From Exiguobacterium aurantiacum (GTDB lineage: Bacteria; Bacillota; Bacilli; Exiguobacteriales; Exiguobacteriaceae): 64,000 bases of DNA. The position numbers were made by a program, and so were the translations under genes. Under the pieces are notes generated by a model, which did no database searches, had not been told where the DNA came from, and worked only from the letters and a program-made list of their open reading frames with translations. The stretch is taken from contig NZ_CP101462.1 of the NCBI RefSeq assembly GCF_024362205.1, forward strand, positions 958,501 through 1,022,500. Direction: 5' to 3'. Shown here piece after piece: positions 54,704-62,695 of this stretch (its first letter is position 1; each line of letters opens with the position of its first letter).

Positions 54704-55915
54704 ATGAATATCATGAGCGTGGTTGGTATTTTGGCACTAATTGGAATCGCTTACATCTTCTCGACCAACCGTAAAGCCATTAAATGGCGTACTGTCCTTG
54801 CCGCTTTCGCAGTACAGTTTACGTTTGCTTTCCTCGTCCTCTTCACTACAGTAGGACGTAACGCGTTAGAATGGATCTCAAGAGGCGTGCAAAACGTCTT
54901 GAACACGGCAAACGCCGGAATCAGCTTCGTCTTCGGTACAGCTGTCGGAGGAGACAACTTCGTCTTCGCCTTCCAGGTGTTGACGATCATCGTCTTCATG
55001 TCGTCACTCATCGCACTTCTCTACTATGTAGGTGTCATGCAATGGGTTATCCGTATCCTCGGTACAGCCCTCGCCAAAGCACTCGGCACGTCACGTAAAG
55101 AGTCGCTCTCAGCAACAGCGAACATCTTCGTCGGTCAGACGGAAGCGCCGCTCGTCATCAAGCCTTACCTTCCAACGATGACACAATCGGAACTCTTCGC
55201 CGTCATGGTCGGTGGTCTTGCCTCGGTTGCCGGTTCAGTTCTTGCTGGATACGCTGCTCTTGGTGTACCGCTCGAGTACTTGCTCGCAGCGAGCTTCATG
55301 GCTGCGCCAGCTGGTTTGATGTTCGCGAAGATCATCGTGCCGGAAACAGATGTACCGGATGACGATATCGAAATCGCTGAAGATGAAGAGAACAAAGCAG
55401 CAAACTTCGTCGATGCAGCCGCTCGCGGTGCCTCTGACGGTCTCTTCCTTGCGTTGAACGTCGGTGCGATGCTTCTCGCCTTCGTTTCATTGATTGCACT
55501 CGTTAACTTGATTCTTGGTGGAATTGGTGGCTTGTTCGGTTTCGACGGCCTCACACTCCAATTGATTCTTGGTTACGTGTTCGCACCACTCGCGTTCGTT
55601 ATCGGTGTACCATGGGCAGATGCTGTACAGTTCGGTAGCTTCCTTGGTCAAAAGCTCGTCTTGAACGAATTCGTTGCCTTCTCTGAATTCGCACCAATCA
55701 TCGGTTCGGGTGATCTCTCAGCACGTACGGAAGCCATGATTGCATTCGCGCTCTGTGGATTCGCCAACATTTCGTCGCTCGCCATCCTTCTCGGTGGTCT
55801 TGGTGGAATGGCGCCAAACCGTCGGAACGATATCGCGCGCATGGGTGTCCTCGCGATTCTCGCAGGTACGCTTGCAAACTTGATGTCAGCGACACTCGCT
55901 GGTCTTCTTCTCTAA
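54704..55915 (+). CDS. Concentrative nucleoside transporter (NupC/YutK-like)
   Basis: A 403-residue CNT-family transporter that imports nucleosides with a cation. Motifs: GQTEAPLVIKPYLPTMTQSELFAVM, here seen as GQTEAPLVIKPYLP and QSELFAVMVGG, and the C-terminal NEFVAFSEFAPI and ALCGFANISSLAILLGG. Codons are the highly biased type seen in well-expressed genes. Corresponds to B. subtilis yutK in order. Confidence 0.93.
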   Translation: MNIMSVVGILALIGIAYIFSTNRKAIKWRTVLAAFAVQFTFAFLVLFTTVGRNALEWISRGVQNVLNTANAGISFVFGTAVGGDNFVFAFQVLTIIVFMSSLIALLYYVGVMQWVIRILGTALAKALGTSRKESLSATANIFVGQTEAPLVIKPYLPTMTQSELFAVMVGGLASVAGSVLAGYAALGVPLEYLLAASFMAAPAGLMFAKIIVPETDVPDDDIEIAEDEENKAANFVDAAARGASDGLFLALNVGAMLLAFVSLIALVNLILGGIGGLFGFDGLTLQLILGYVFAPLAFVIGVPWADAVQFGSFLGQKLVLNEFVAFSEFAPIIGSGDLSARTEAMIAFALCGFANISSLAILLGGLGGMAPNRRNDIARMGVLAILAGTLANLMSATLAGLLL

Positions 55916-55932
55916 TCAAACACGATATACTC

Positions 55933-55963
55933 AGAGTGATCACTTCGGTGGTCACTCTTTTTT
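55933..55963 (+). terminator. Terminator of nucleoside transporter gene
   Basis: AGAGTGATCAC and GTGGTCACTCT (one G-U pair) with a TTCG tetraloop, then T-run. Confidence 0.88.
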
Positions 55964-55978
55964 AAGGAGGAATGCCAT

Positions 55979-56533
55979 ATGTATGGAATGATAGCGCTTT
56001 TTGATGAACAAACTGAGAAACGAATTCAAGGGGTGTGGGAAGGCTTAAAACAAGAGGGAATTACTTCTTACGCATATGACGTCTCGAATCGAGAACCTCA
56101 TCTGACATTAGCTAGTTAAAGTAGTTTGAATGTTGAGGCGTATATCGAACTGATGGACAGTCATTATCAAACGCGGGAGGTCGTCAATCTAGCGTTTAAT
56201 ACGTTAGGTACCTTTATTCAATCGGGTGCGCTGTTTCTGTCACCTACTGTTTCATCTGGATTGAGAGAACTTCATTCCGAGCATCATCGTATATTTGAGA
56301 AATTTAACGATAACCCTGAGTCTCTATATTTGCCGGATTCATGGATTCCGCACTGTACGCTGGCAAACAGATTGTCTAGAAAAGAGATGAAAGATGCTTT
56401 TGAATATTGTACCGACACTTTAAAACCGATAGTTGGAAAAATTGTAGAGGTGGCCTTGATTGAACTTGTGACGCCGAGCGAGGTTCAAATTGTGCATTCG
56501 GTATCTTTAAAGGAACAAAAGCACCTAGACTGA
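55979..56533 (+). pseudogene. 2'-5' RNA ligase-like (2H phosphoesterase) gene with in-frame stop
   Basis: ATG 55979 has AAGGAGG 8 bases upstream. The frame codes for MYGMIALFDEQTEKRIQGVW and the first HxTx motif (PHLTLAS), then meets TAA at 56117-56119, then continues open for 138 codons with the second HxTx motif (WIPHCTLANR). Both catalytic His motifs of the 2H family are therefore on opposite sides of the stop, and neither half alone can be active. Total length, about 184 codons, fits the family. The last codons and the stop lie inside the terminator hairpin copied by IS copy 2. Confidence 0.75.
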
Positions 56534-56546
56534 TGTCCAGGTGCTT
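56519..56546. repeat. Left target duplication of IS copy 2 (a whole terminator)
   Basis: 28 bases identical to 58242-58269. The repeat is a hairpin AAGCACCTAGAC, loop TGAT, GTCCAGGTGCTT with one mismatch. It includes the last codons of the 2H pseudogene. Confidence 0.9.
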
Positions 56547-58241
56547 CAGATTGTAGACAAAGTCACGTTTCAGGCGAACTGAAACGTGACTTTGTCGTTT
56601 TCGGGCCTTGAGGCGCTCTGCCCGAGCCCCTTTTCAGGCGGGCTGGGCGTTCTTCCATGCCCAGCCCGCCATCTTCTTAAGATTGAGGGCAGCAAAAGTA
56701 AGCATCGCCTGCATTGAAACTTTTTCAAGTCCCCGATAACGGGTCCAACGCATGCCATGCTTCTCTTTTGCGTCCGCGAACACGCGCTCGACCGTCTGTT
56801 TACGACGGTCATAGATGTTGCGGTTCAATTCCGTGTGGCGGAGGTCTTCGACCTCGTCCATATAGGGTTGCCAGAGGTGCCGCTCGATGATCCGCTGGTG
56901 CTTCTGGCTCTTCGTGCACTGCTCGAGCAGCGGGCAGTTCACACAAACCGCAGGATTCGAGACGTACTTGCGTTTCCCCTCGCGCATCGTCGTGCTGTAC
57001 GTTAATAACTCGTTGTTTGGGCAGATGTAGACGTCATGGTGCTCGTCGTAGATGAAATCCTTGGTCTTGAAGGCGCCCTTCTTACCCTTCGGGCGGGTGT
57101 ATGGGAAGACCGGCAGGATCCCACGGTCAATCAGCAGCTTGGCAATGGCCGGATTTTTATAGGCGGAGTCGGCGGCGACGGCGAACGGTTGAATCAGGCG
57201 GTCGGAGACCTTGTCGAGCAGATCGGGGAACGCTACACTATCGTGCACGTTACCCGGTGTGACGATAGCACCGAGCACGAACCCATGGGCGTCGCTCGCC
57301 GCATGGACCGAGTAAGCGAACTGCTTCTCACGCTCACCCTTCACGTAATATCCACTCTCAGGGTCTGTCGTGCTGACCTTGATTTCCTTCGTCTCCTCCG
57401 CCTGATTCTTTTTTGGCCCTAAGGGCTTCTTTCCACTTTCTTCGCGGTCTCGCTCGACCTCGGCATCGAGTTGTTCTTGATAGTGCTTCACCTCTTGCCG
57501 GACGGTCTTCTTGACGAGCTTCCGCTTGTTTGCGTTCGCTTTGACGTGTGTCGAGTCGACGAATAGGACGGCACGATCGATGAACCCTGCGTCAGCAGCC
57601 TGTTCAAGGATATGATAGAAGATGTCGTCGAACAAGCTCGTGTACTGGAACCGACGCACATAGTTCTTCCCGAACGTCGAGAAATGTGGCACCTTGTCCG
57701 TGAACCCGAACCCGAGAAACCAACGGTATGCGACGTTCGTCTCGATCTCACGAATCGTCTGTCGCATGGATCGGATACCGAACAGGTACTGAAGGAAGGC
57801 CATCTTGATCAGGACGACAGGGTCGACGCTTGGCCGGCCACGGTCCTCAGAATATAAGTCCTCCACGAGCGGATAGATGAACTCAAAGTCGATCACCGCC
57901 TCGATTTTTCGGACCAGATGGTCCGCTGGCACAAGCTCGTCGAGCGTGACCATTTCCAGTTGTGTCCGATTGGTTTCCGATTCTGTTGATTTCCTGATCA
58001 TCCGATTCGCCTCCATAACTGTTTCTATATCTCCCATTATAAAAAAGCGACGACGTTACGAAAAGAGGGATTGATGCGTGGGCCGACTGCGGGCACGCGA
58101 GACTTCCAGGGGATTAGCAAGCAAAGGGAGACCCAGCAGCGACAAAGTCGCGATGCGGCTCCCTGCTTGCCCCCAGAAAAGCGAGCTGTGCCCGGTCGGG
58201 CAAATAAAAAAGACTGCAGACAATGTTTTGTCTACAGTCTG
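56547..58241 (-). mobile_element. IS1182-like insertion sequence, copy 2
   Basis: A 1695-bp element with the same terminal repeats as copy 1 (left CAGATTGTAGACAAA, right reverse complement CAGACTGTAGACAAA). It has the same orientation and the same kind of target, a bidirectional terminator between convergent genes. One base is missing relative to copy 1 near 58089, in the leader region. Confidence 0.92.
56634..58001 (-). CDS. IS1182-family DDE transposase, copy 2
   Basis: A 455-residue transposase with the same amino-acid sequence as the copy-1 protein, although at least twenty bases differ in the gene. It has the same DDE motifs (FVDSTHVKANANK, AVAADSAYKNP, VERVFADAKEK). ATG 58001 has GGAGG 8 bases upstream. 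Confidence 0.92.
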   Translation of the reverse strand: MIRKSTESETNRTQLEMVTLDELVPADHLVRKIEAVIDFEFIYPLVEDLYSEDRGRPSVDPVVLIKMAFLQYLFGIRSMRQTIREIETNVAYRWFLGFGFTDKVPHFSTFGKNYVRRFQYTSLFDDIFYHILEQAADAGFIDRAVLFVDSTHVKANANKRKLVKKTVRQEVKHYQEQLDAEVERDREESGKKPLGPKKNQAEETKEIKVSTTDPESGYYVKGEREKQFAYSVHAASDAHGFVLGAIVTPGNVHDSVAFPDLLDKVSDRLIQPFAVAADSAYKNPAIAKLLIDRGILPVFPYTRPKGKKGAFKTKDFIYDEHHDVYICPNNELLTYSTTMREGKRKYVSNPAVCVNCPLLEQCTKSQKHQRIIERHLWQPYMDEVEDLRHTELNRNIYDRRKQTVERVFADAKEKHGMRWTRYRGLEKVSMQAMLTFAALNLKKMAGWAWKNAQPA

Positions 58242-58269
58242 AAGCACCTAGACTGATGTCCAGGTGCTT
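58242..58269. repeat. Right target duplication of IS copy 2 (ribU terminator)
   Basis: Exact repeat of 56519-56546. It lies 5 bases beyond the ribU stop on the minus strand and acts as its terminator. Confidence 0.9.
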
Positions 58270-58274
58270 TTCGT

Positions 58275-58862
58275 TTACGCTTGAAGTTGCATGCGTTGGC
58301 GTTCGATCCACGGCTTCAATTTGAGGAAGAGTGGGACGAACAAGGCGCTGATCAACAAAGCCTTAATGAAGTTGAACGGCAAGATACCGTAAAGGACAAG
58401 GTCCGTTTTAACTGCCGGTTGCGCCATCTCGGCCATACCGAAGAAGAACGCGTAGGCTGGCAAGATGAGCAAATAGTTCAAGATCGCCAAGCTGAGTGCC
58501 ATCGTGATCGTACCGGCCACGAGACCTGAAGCGAGCGCTTTATTCGTTTTACGTTTATGGTAGAACCATGCGACCGGATACATGAAGGCGACACCTGCAA
58601 AGAAGTTCGCGACTTCACCGACCGGAACGCCGCCACCGTTGAAGACATAATAGAGGACGTTTTTAAGAGCGACGACCACGACACCTGCGAGTGGGGAGAA
58701 CACGATTCCGGCGACGAGCGCGGGAATGTCACTGAAGTCCACTTTTAGGAACGGTGGTAGGAAAGGCAGCGGGAAGTTAAAGAGCATGAGGACAAAAGAA
58801 ATGGCCCCGAGCATCGATAGCGTCACCAGTGTAGTTAATCGTTTGTTGCGCGTTGTTTTCAT
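58275..58862 (-). CDS. ribU: Riboflavin ECF transporter substrate-binding protein RibU
   Basis: A 195-residue, six-segment S component of an energy-coupling-factor transporter. FNFPLPFLPPFLKVDFSDIP and the ECF-contact region with small residues (ALVAGIVFSPLAGVVVV) are typical of RibU. It captures riboflavin and relies on shared EcfA/A'/T subunits encoded elsewhere. The FMN riboswitch upstream supports riboflavin as substrate. ATG 58862 has AAAGGAGAG upstream. Confidence 0.93.
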   Translation of the reverse strand: MKTTRNKRLTTLVTLSMLGAISFVLMLFNFPLPFLPPFLKVDFSDIPALVAGIVFSPLAGVVVVALKNVLYYVFNGGGVPVGEVANFFAGVAFMYPVAWFYHKRKTNKALASGLVAGTITMALSLAILNYLLILPAYAFFFGMAEMAQPAVKTDLVLYGILPFNFIKALLISALFVPLFLKLKPWIERQRMQLQA

Positions 58863-58910
58863 CAAAATCTCTCCTTTTGTCGCTCCTTGATGAATGGCAC
58901 CCGTCGCATA

Positions 58911-59159
58911 GAAAAACCCGATTGTATCAAACAATCGGGAGAGTTTACGCGCATACGAAATAGATGTTCTCCTACGTGTTTAGACCACGCCAAAGAAAAC
59001 ATCCGGATATCGGTCGGATGCCGCCATCTTCTCCCATCCAGACTTTACTGTCGGCTTTCGAATCTCACGAAATCAGCAAGCAACGCCTTGCTCGCTCACG
59101 GGCTGAGAAGATCATATCTTCAATACCGCCGGTCGGGAATTTCACCCTGCCCCGAAGAT
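58911..59159 (-). promoter_or_regulatory. FMN riboswitch (RFN element) with terminator
   Basis: On the minus strand the aptamer (59159 to about 59025) shows the RFN core: ATCTTCGGGGCAGGGTGAAA, TTCCCGACCGGCGGTA, GCCCGTGAGC, GATTCGTGAGATTCGAA-like segments, CCGACAGTAAAGTCTGGATG and GGAGAAGAT. A terminator follows at 58911-58939 (CCCGATTGT/ACAATCGGG and five T). FMN binding should stop transcription of ribU. It fills most of the 398-base gap between ribU and the IscA-like gene. Confidence 0.95.
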
Positions 59160-59260
59160 GGAACGATTTAATTTTTTTTGTTACAGTTTAGTTATACAAG
59201 ATATTTCACAAAATCACAAGTCAGTTGACTTGAAGTGAAGATAAATGAGGAGGAGTTCAG

Positions 59261-59617
59261 ATGATTCATTTGACAGAGTCAGCCGCATTACAAGTCATCG
59301 ACATGATGAAACAGACCGAACGCCCTGAAGCCCAATATTTACGGATTAAAGTGCAAGGGGGCGGATGCACGGGTCTTTCCTACGGTATGGGATTCGATGA
59401 AGAGAAGTCAGAGAGGGACGTCCAGTTTGATCACCACGGCGTCCGCGTTATCGTCGCCGAAGCCGATCACGGCGTTGTCGACGGGCTCGAGATCGACTAT
59501 AAGCAGTCGATGCTCGGAGGCGGCTTCACAATCAAAAATCCGAACGCCATCGCCACGTGCGGTTGCGGCTCGAGTTTCCGGACGGCGTCGAACGCCGGGA
59601 CACCTGGAGATTGCTAA
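59261..59617 (+). CDS. IscA/ErpA-type Fe-S carrier (YutM-like)
   Basis: A 118-residue A-type iron-sulfur carrier. The cluster cysteines are in VQGGGCTGLSYGM and the C-terminal TCGCGSSFRT. It receives clusters from the SUF scaffold and hands them to apo-proteins. GAGGAGG precedes ATG 59261. Single gene with a terminator. Confidence 0.94.
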   Translation: MIHLTESAALQVIDMMKQTERPEAQYLRIKVQGGGCTGLSYGMGFDEEKSERDVQFDHHGVRVIVAEADHGVVDGLEIDYKQSMLGGGFTIKNPNAIATCGCGSSFRTASNAGTPGDC

Positions 59618-59621
59618 ACGA

Positions 59622-59655
59622 AAGGCCAATCGTGTGGAGACGATTGGCCTTTTTT
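59622..59655 (+). terminator. Terminator of IscA-like gene
   Basis: AAGGCCAATCG and CGATTGGCCTT form a perfect 11-bp stem, followed by TTTT. It also lies just beyond the end of the convergent hypothetical gene. Confidence 0.88.
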
Positions 59656-59659
59656 CGAT

Positions 59660-59902
59660 TCAGTCGGTTTCTTCCATCAAAATCAAGCGAATCACTTTTG
59701 ACGTCGCGTCTAGTTCGATTTGATGTTGCCACGGGCGGAACGCAGAGATGGTGCATGTGTCGTTCGTAATGCGAAATGAACAGACGCTTTCTTCTTCTTG
59801 GTCAAGTACCGAGTAACGGCTGAAGTCCGATAAACTTTGATAGATGGCGTATTGTTTCGGCACCTCACACGTCCATCCTTTTTCTAACATAATCTGATGC
59901 AT
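59660..59902 (-). CDS. Small hypothetical protein
   Basis: An 80-residue protein, MHQIMLEKGWTCEVPKQYAI at the start and RPWQHQIELDATSKVIRLIL near the end. No membrane segment; one or two beta strands are suggested. I do not recognise the family. ATG 59902 is chosen because GAGGCGAGGG precedes it; the frame is open further upstream but without a ribosome site. Confidence 0.55.
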   Translation of the reverse strand: MHQIMLEKGWTCEVPKQYAIYQSLSDFSRYSVLDQEEESVCSFRITNDTCTISAFRPWQHQIELDATSKVIRLILMEETD

Positions 59903-60030
59903 ACCCTCGCCTCTTTCTTCTTTGTATATATAAGAATAACAAAAAGATTCAAGGAAGTGGAAGATTAGTCGAGAGGTTGCAAGGGAAAATGAAAAAAGAG
60001 ATGTCATTTCATGTGGGAGGGGCAGGGACG

Positions 60031-60885
60031 ATGAGAAAAGTATTGATTTTTGGTGGGTCTCGCTATTTTGGAAAGCGGTTGGCACTTCGATTGGCGGAGG
60101 CTGGCGATGATGTGACGATTGTGACGCGCGGACAACTTCAAGTGCCAGAGGCCGAAGGGATTCGTTCTATCAAAGGGGATCGGCAGTCGGTGGCGACGAT
60201 GAAAGACTTGTCGCGTGACCATTACGACGTCGTCTATGACAATATTTGTTTCAATCCGTACCAAGCCAAGATCGCCTCGGACGCTTTCATGGATCAAGTC
60301 GGCAAATATGTGCTCACGTCGACGATGTCCGTCTATGCGCCTGACGCCGATTTGAAAGAAAGTGACTTCAATCCACTCCATCACGAGTACCATCTCGAAT
60401 CCGAACATGACTATGGGCAAGGGAAGCGGGAGGCCGAGTCGTATTTCTTCCATCGTGCCTCGTTCCCGGTCGCGACAGTTCGCCTACCAATCGTTCTTGG
60501 ACCGGACGACTATACGGATCGCCTTAAGTTTTATATCGATGCCATCCGACGGGAAGAGCCGATCGTGCTCCATCATCCGGAAGCGAAGATGGGCTTCATC
60601 TCAAGTTTTGAGGCGGCTGCCTTTTTGGAATGGGTCGGTCGGGCCAACGTGACCGGACCGTTCAACGCGGCGAGTGAAGGGGTCATCTCACTCGGAGCAC
60701 TGATGGAGCGAATCGGCCATCACTTAGATAAACCGGTCCACATCATCAAAGATGGCGAGTCGTCGCCGTATGATACGGACGTCGACTATTATATGTCGAT
60801 TGCCGAAGCGAAAAAGTCGGGTTACGTCTTCACCCGACTCGATGACTGGATCGACCGGGTCATCGTGCAGACGATTCGCAAATGA
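60031..60885 (+). CDS. NAD-dependent epimerase/dehydratase-like protein
   Basis: A 284-residue extended-SDR protein. The nucleotide motif is VLIFGGSRYFGKRLALRL, the substrate-side pattern is LTSTMSVYAPDADLKESDF and YGQGKREAESYFF (YxxxK). It resembles the sugar-nucleotide epimerase/reductase-like proteins of Bacillales with unknown substrate. GGGAGGGG lies upstream of ATG 60031; ATGs at 60001 and 60011 are less well placed. Confidence 0.75.
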   Translation: MRKVLIFGGSRYFGKRLALRLAEAGDDVTIVTRGQLQVPEAEGIRSIKGDRQSVATMKDLSRDHYDVVYDNICFNPYQAKIASDAFMDQVGKYVLTSTMSVYAPDADLKESDFNPLHHEYHLESEHDYGQGKREAESYFFHRASFPVATVRLPIVLGPDDYTDRLKFYIDAIRREEPIVLHHPEAKMGFISSFEAAAFLEWVGRANVTGPFNAASEGVISLGALMERIGHHLDKPVHIIKDGESSPYDTDVDYYMSIAEAKKSGYVFTRLDDWIDRVIVQTIRK

Positions 60886-60901
60886 AAAGAATCGCCTCTG
60901 G

Positions 60902-61348
60902 TTAATCGAATGATTGCCCAAGCTGTTTTTGTAACAAGATTTTCTCACGTCCGTTCTCGTCGACGACGACCGCTTTAACGTCGAAACCTTGACGAATATT
61001 CAAGAGTAACATCTGACGCCATCGATTCATCGTTTTCGTTTCGATGGACTGAAAACCCTGGTCTTTGGCCCATTCATGCTGCGCGCCCATTAGTTTGGTC
61101 GCAATCCCGCGGTTTCTTGCAACCGGATCGACTGCACCCATCCAACTGTAAAACCGTGTTTTATCAAGGGGATAGCCGATTTTATATCCGAGAACTTTTT
61201 CGTCCTAAACGGCTAAGGTGAAGACGAGATTGGTTTTTTGGGCCAACTTTTCTTGAAACTGTGAAATATCACCGAAGACAGTTTCGTGAACCGTATAGAC
61301 ATCGTGTAGTTCGGATGCTGTGAGTTTGGTTGTGATAACGACATTCAT
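60902..61348 (-). pseudogene. GNAT acetyltransferase gene with in-frame stop
   Basis: ATG 61348 with AGGAGG 7 bases upstream begins MNVVITTKLTASELHDVYTV, continues to LVFTLAV, then reads TAG at 61205-61207, then DEKVLGYKIGYPLDKTRFYS and the acetyl-CoA motif VARNRGIATKLM. The whole frame, about 148 codons, is a standard GNAT fold. A CAG-to-TAG change would explain the stop. The second half could be translated from ATG 61141 but would lack the first strands and helices. Confidence 0.75.
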
Positions 61349-61412
61349 GATAGCCTCCTAGAATCAGTGTTTTGAAGCGTCGTGATGAAATAAAACAATC
61401 ATCGTCAATGCA

Positions 61413-61446
61413 CAAAAAATCCCCTGTGCCGTAGCGACAGGGGATT
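61413..61446 (-). terminator. Terminator of ferredoxin-NADP reductase gene
   Basis: Minus strand AATCCCCTGT and ACAGGGGATT, loop of 9, followed by TTTTTTG. Confidence 0.88.
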
Positions 61447-61451
61447 CAACA

Positions 61452-62429
61452 TTATTTCCCGGCAAATACCGAGGTCGAGTGTTGTGGGTGGCGAGCTGTT
61501 GGGTCGACGAGCTGCTTCACTTGGTTGATGGCGATTGGGGCTTCACCGAAACCGGTCGCAATCAATTTCACTTTTCCTTCGTATGTCGCGATGTCACCGC
61601 AGGCGAAGATGCCGGCGACCGTCGTCTCCATGCGCGAGTCGACACGGATCGTGTTCTTCTCGAACTCCATGCCCCAGTTTTTGATTGGGCCGAGCGACGA
61701 GACGAAACCGTAGTTACAGATGAGGTCATCGATCTCGACGAATTTTGATTCGCCGTCCTTGTCCGTCAATTCGACCGACTCGATGTGCGTCTCACCTGAA
61801 AGAGACTCGATATTGTATGGCGTCCAAACGTTGATCGTCGAAGCCTTCATTTGCTCGACTGTGTGCTCGTGAGCACGGAAGCGATCACGGCGATGAACGA
61901 TATGGACTTCTTTGGCGATGCCTTCGAGCATGAGTGCCCAGTCGACGGCCGAGTCGCCGCCGCCGGCGATCATGACGCGGCGATCGCGGAACTTCTCCAT
62001 GTTGTCGACGAAGTAATGAAGGTTCGCATAGTCTTCGCAACCATCGAGACCGAGCGGTCGTGCGGCGAATGCCCCGTTCCCGGCTGTGATGATGATGGCT
62101 TTCGTATGGTACTCATCCTTGTTCGTCGTGATTTGGAACGTGCCGTCTTCAAGACGCTCCACCGTCTCGACCGTCTCCCCGAGGCGATAGTCCTGTTCGA
62201 ACTGATCGGCTTGGGCTTTCAATTGGTCGATCAAATCTTGGGCTTTCACTTTCGGGAAGCCGGCGATGTCGTAAATATATTTTTCTGGATAGAGCGTCGA
62301 TAATTGTCCACCAAGTTGTGGCAAACTTTCAATCAACGCCGTATCGAGTTGGCGCATACCTGCATAAAATGCGGTGAACAGTCCGACCGGGCCGCCACCG
62401 ATGATGATCACATCTTTCGTCGATTTCAT
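61452..62429 (-). CDS. Thioredoxin-reductase-like ferredoxin-NADP reductase (YumC-like)
   Basis: A 325-residue FNR2-type flavoprotein. FAD motif [24 protein letters not shown] motif [15 protein letters not shown] (about residues 158-172) and C-terminal [28 protein letters not shown]. The thioredoxin-reductase CxxC is absent, as expected for FNR. It moves electrons between NADPH and ferredoxin or flavodoxin. ATG 62429 has GGAGGA upstream. Divergent from ndh, as yumC and yumB are neighbours in Bacillus. Confidence 0.92.
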   Translation of the reverse strand: MKSTKDVIIIGGGPVGLFTAFYAGMRQLDTALIESLPQLGGQLSTLYPEKYIYDIAGFPKVKAQDLIDQLKAQADQFEQDYRLGETVETVERLEDGTFQITTNKDEYHTKAIIITAGNGAFAARPLGLDGCEDYANLHYFVDNMEKFRDRRVMIAGGGDSAVDWALMLEGIAKEVHIVHRRDRFRAHEHTVEQMKASTINVWTPYNIESLSGETHIESVELTDKDGESKFVEIDDLICNYGFVSSLGPIKNWGMEFEKNTIRVDSRMETTVAGIFACGDIATYEGKVKLIATGFGEAPIAINQVKQLVDPTARHPQHSTSVFAGK

Positions 62430-62457
62430 CGAATTCCTCCTCAAAACGTATACATCT

Positions 62458-62486
62458 ATTATAGTGACAATCGTGAATTAAATCCA
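62458..62486 (-). promoter_or_regulatory. Probable promoter of ferredoxin-NADP reductase gene
   Basis: Minus strand TGGATT (62486-62481), 17 bp, perfect TATAAT (62463-62458). Confidence 0.5.
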
Positions 62487-62541
62487 TTCTGTACAAACAT
62501 CCTATACATTCAAAAAAAATTCAAGAAGATAAGCTTTTCCA

Positions 62542-62570
62542 TTGAGAAAACGAAATAAACAGCGTACAAT
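62542..62570 (+). promoter_or_regulatory. ndh promoter
   Basis: TTGAGA (62542-62547), 17 bp, TACAAT (62565-62570). Confidence 0.7.
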
Positions 62571-62583
62571 GAACGAGAAGCAA

Positions 62584-62628
62584 TTGTGAACATTGGTTGA
62601 ACAAGGTTTAGGCTTTATTGTGAACATT
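62584..62628 (+). promoter_or_regulatory. Direct repeats TTGTGAACATT, possible Rex sites
   Basis: TTGTGAACATT occurs at 62584-62594 and again at 62618-62628, just after the expected transcription start. TTGTGA is the half-site of the NADH-sensing repressor Rex (TTGTGAnnnnnnTCACAA), which controls ndh in B. subtilis. The second half-site is poor in both, so this is a suggestion only. Confidence 0.45.
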
Positions 62629-62695
62629 CATGTGAAAAAACACACAACATGGTTGTTCAAGAAAACAAAACTATCAAAACAAGGTGGAAATGAAC

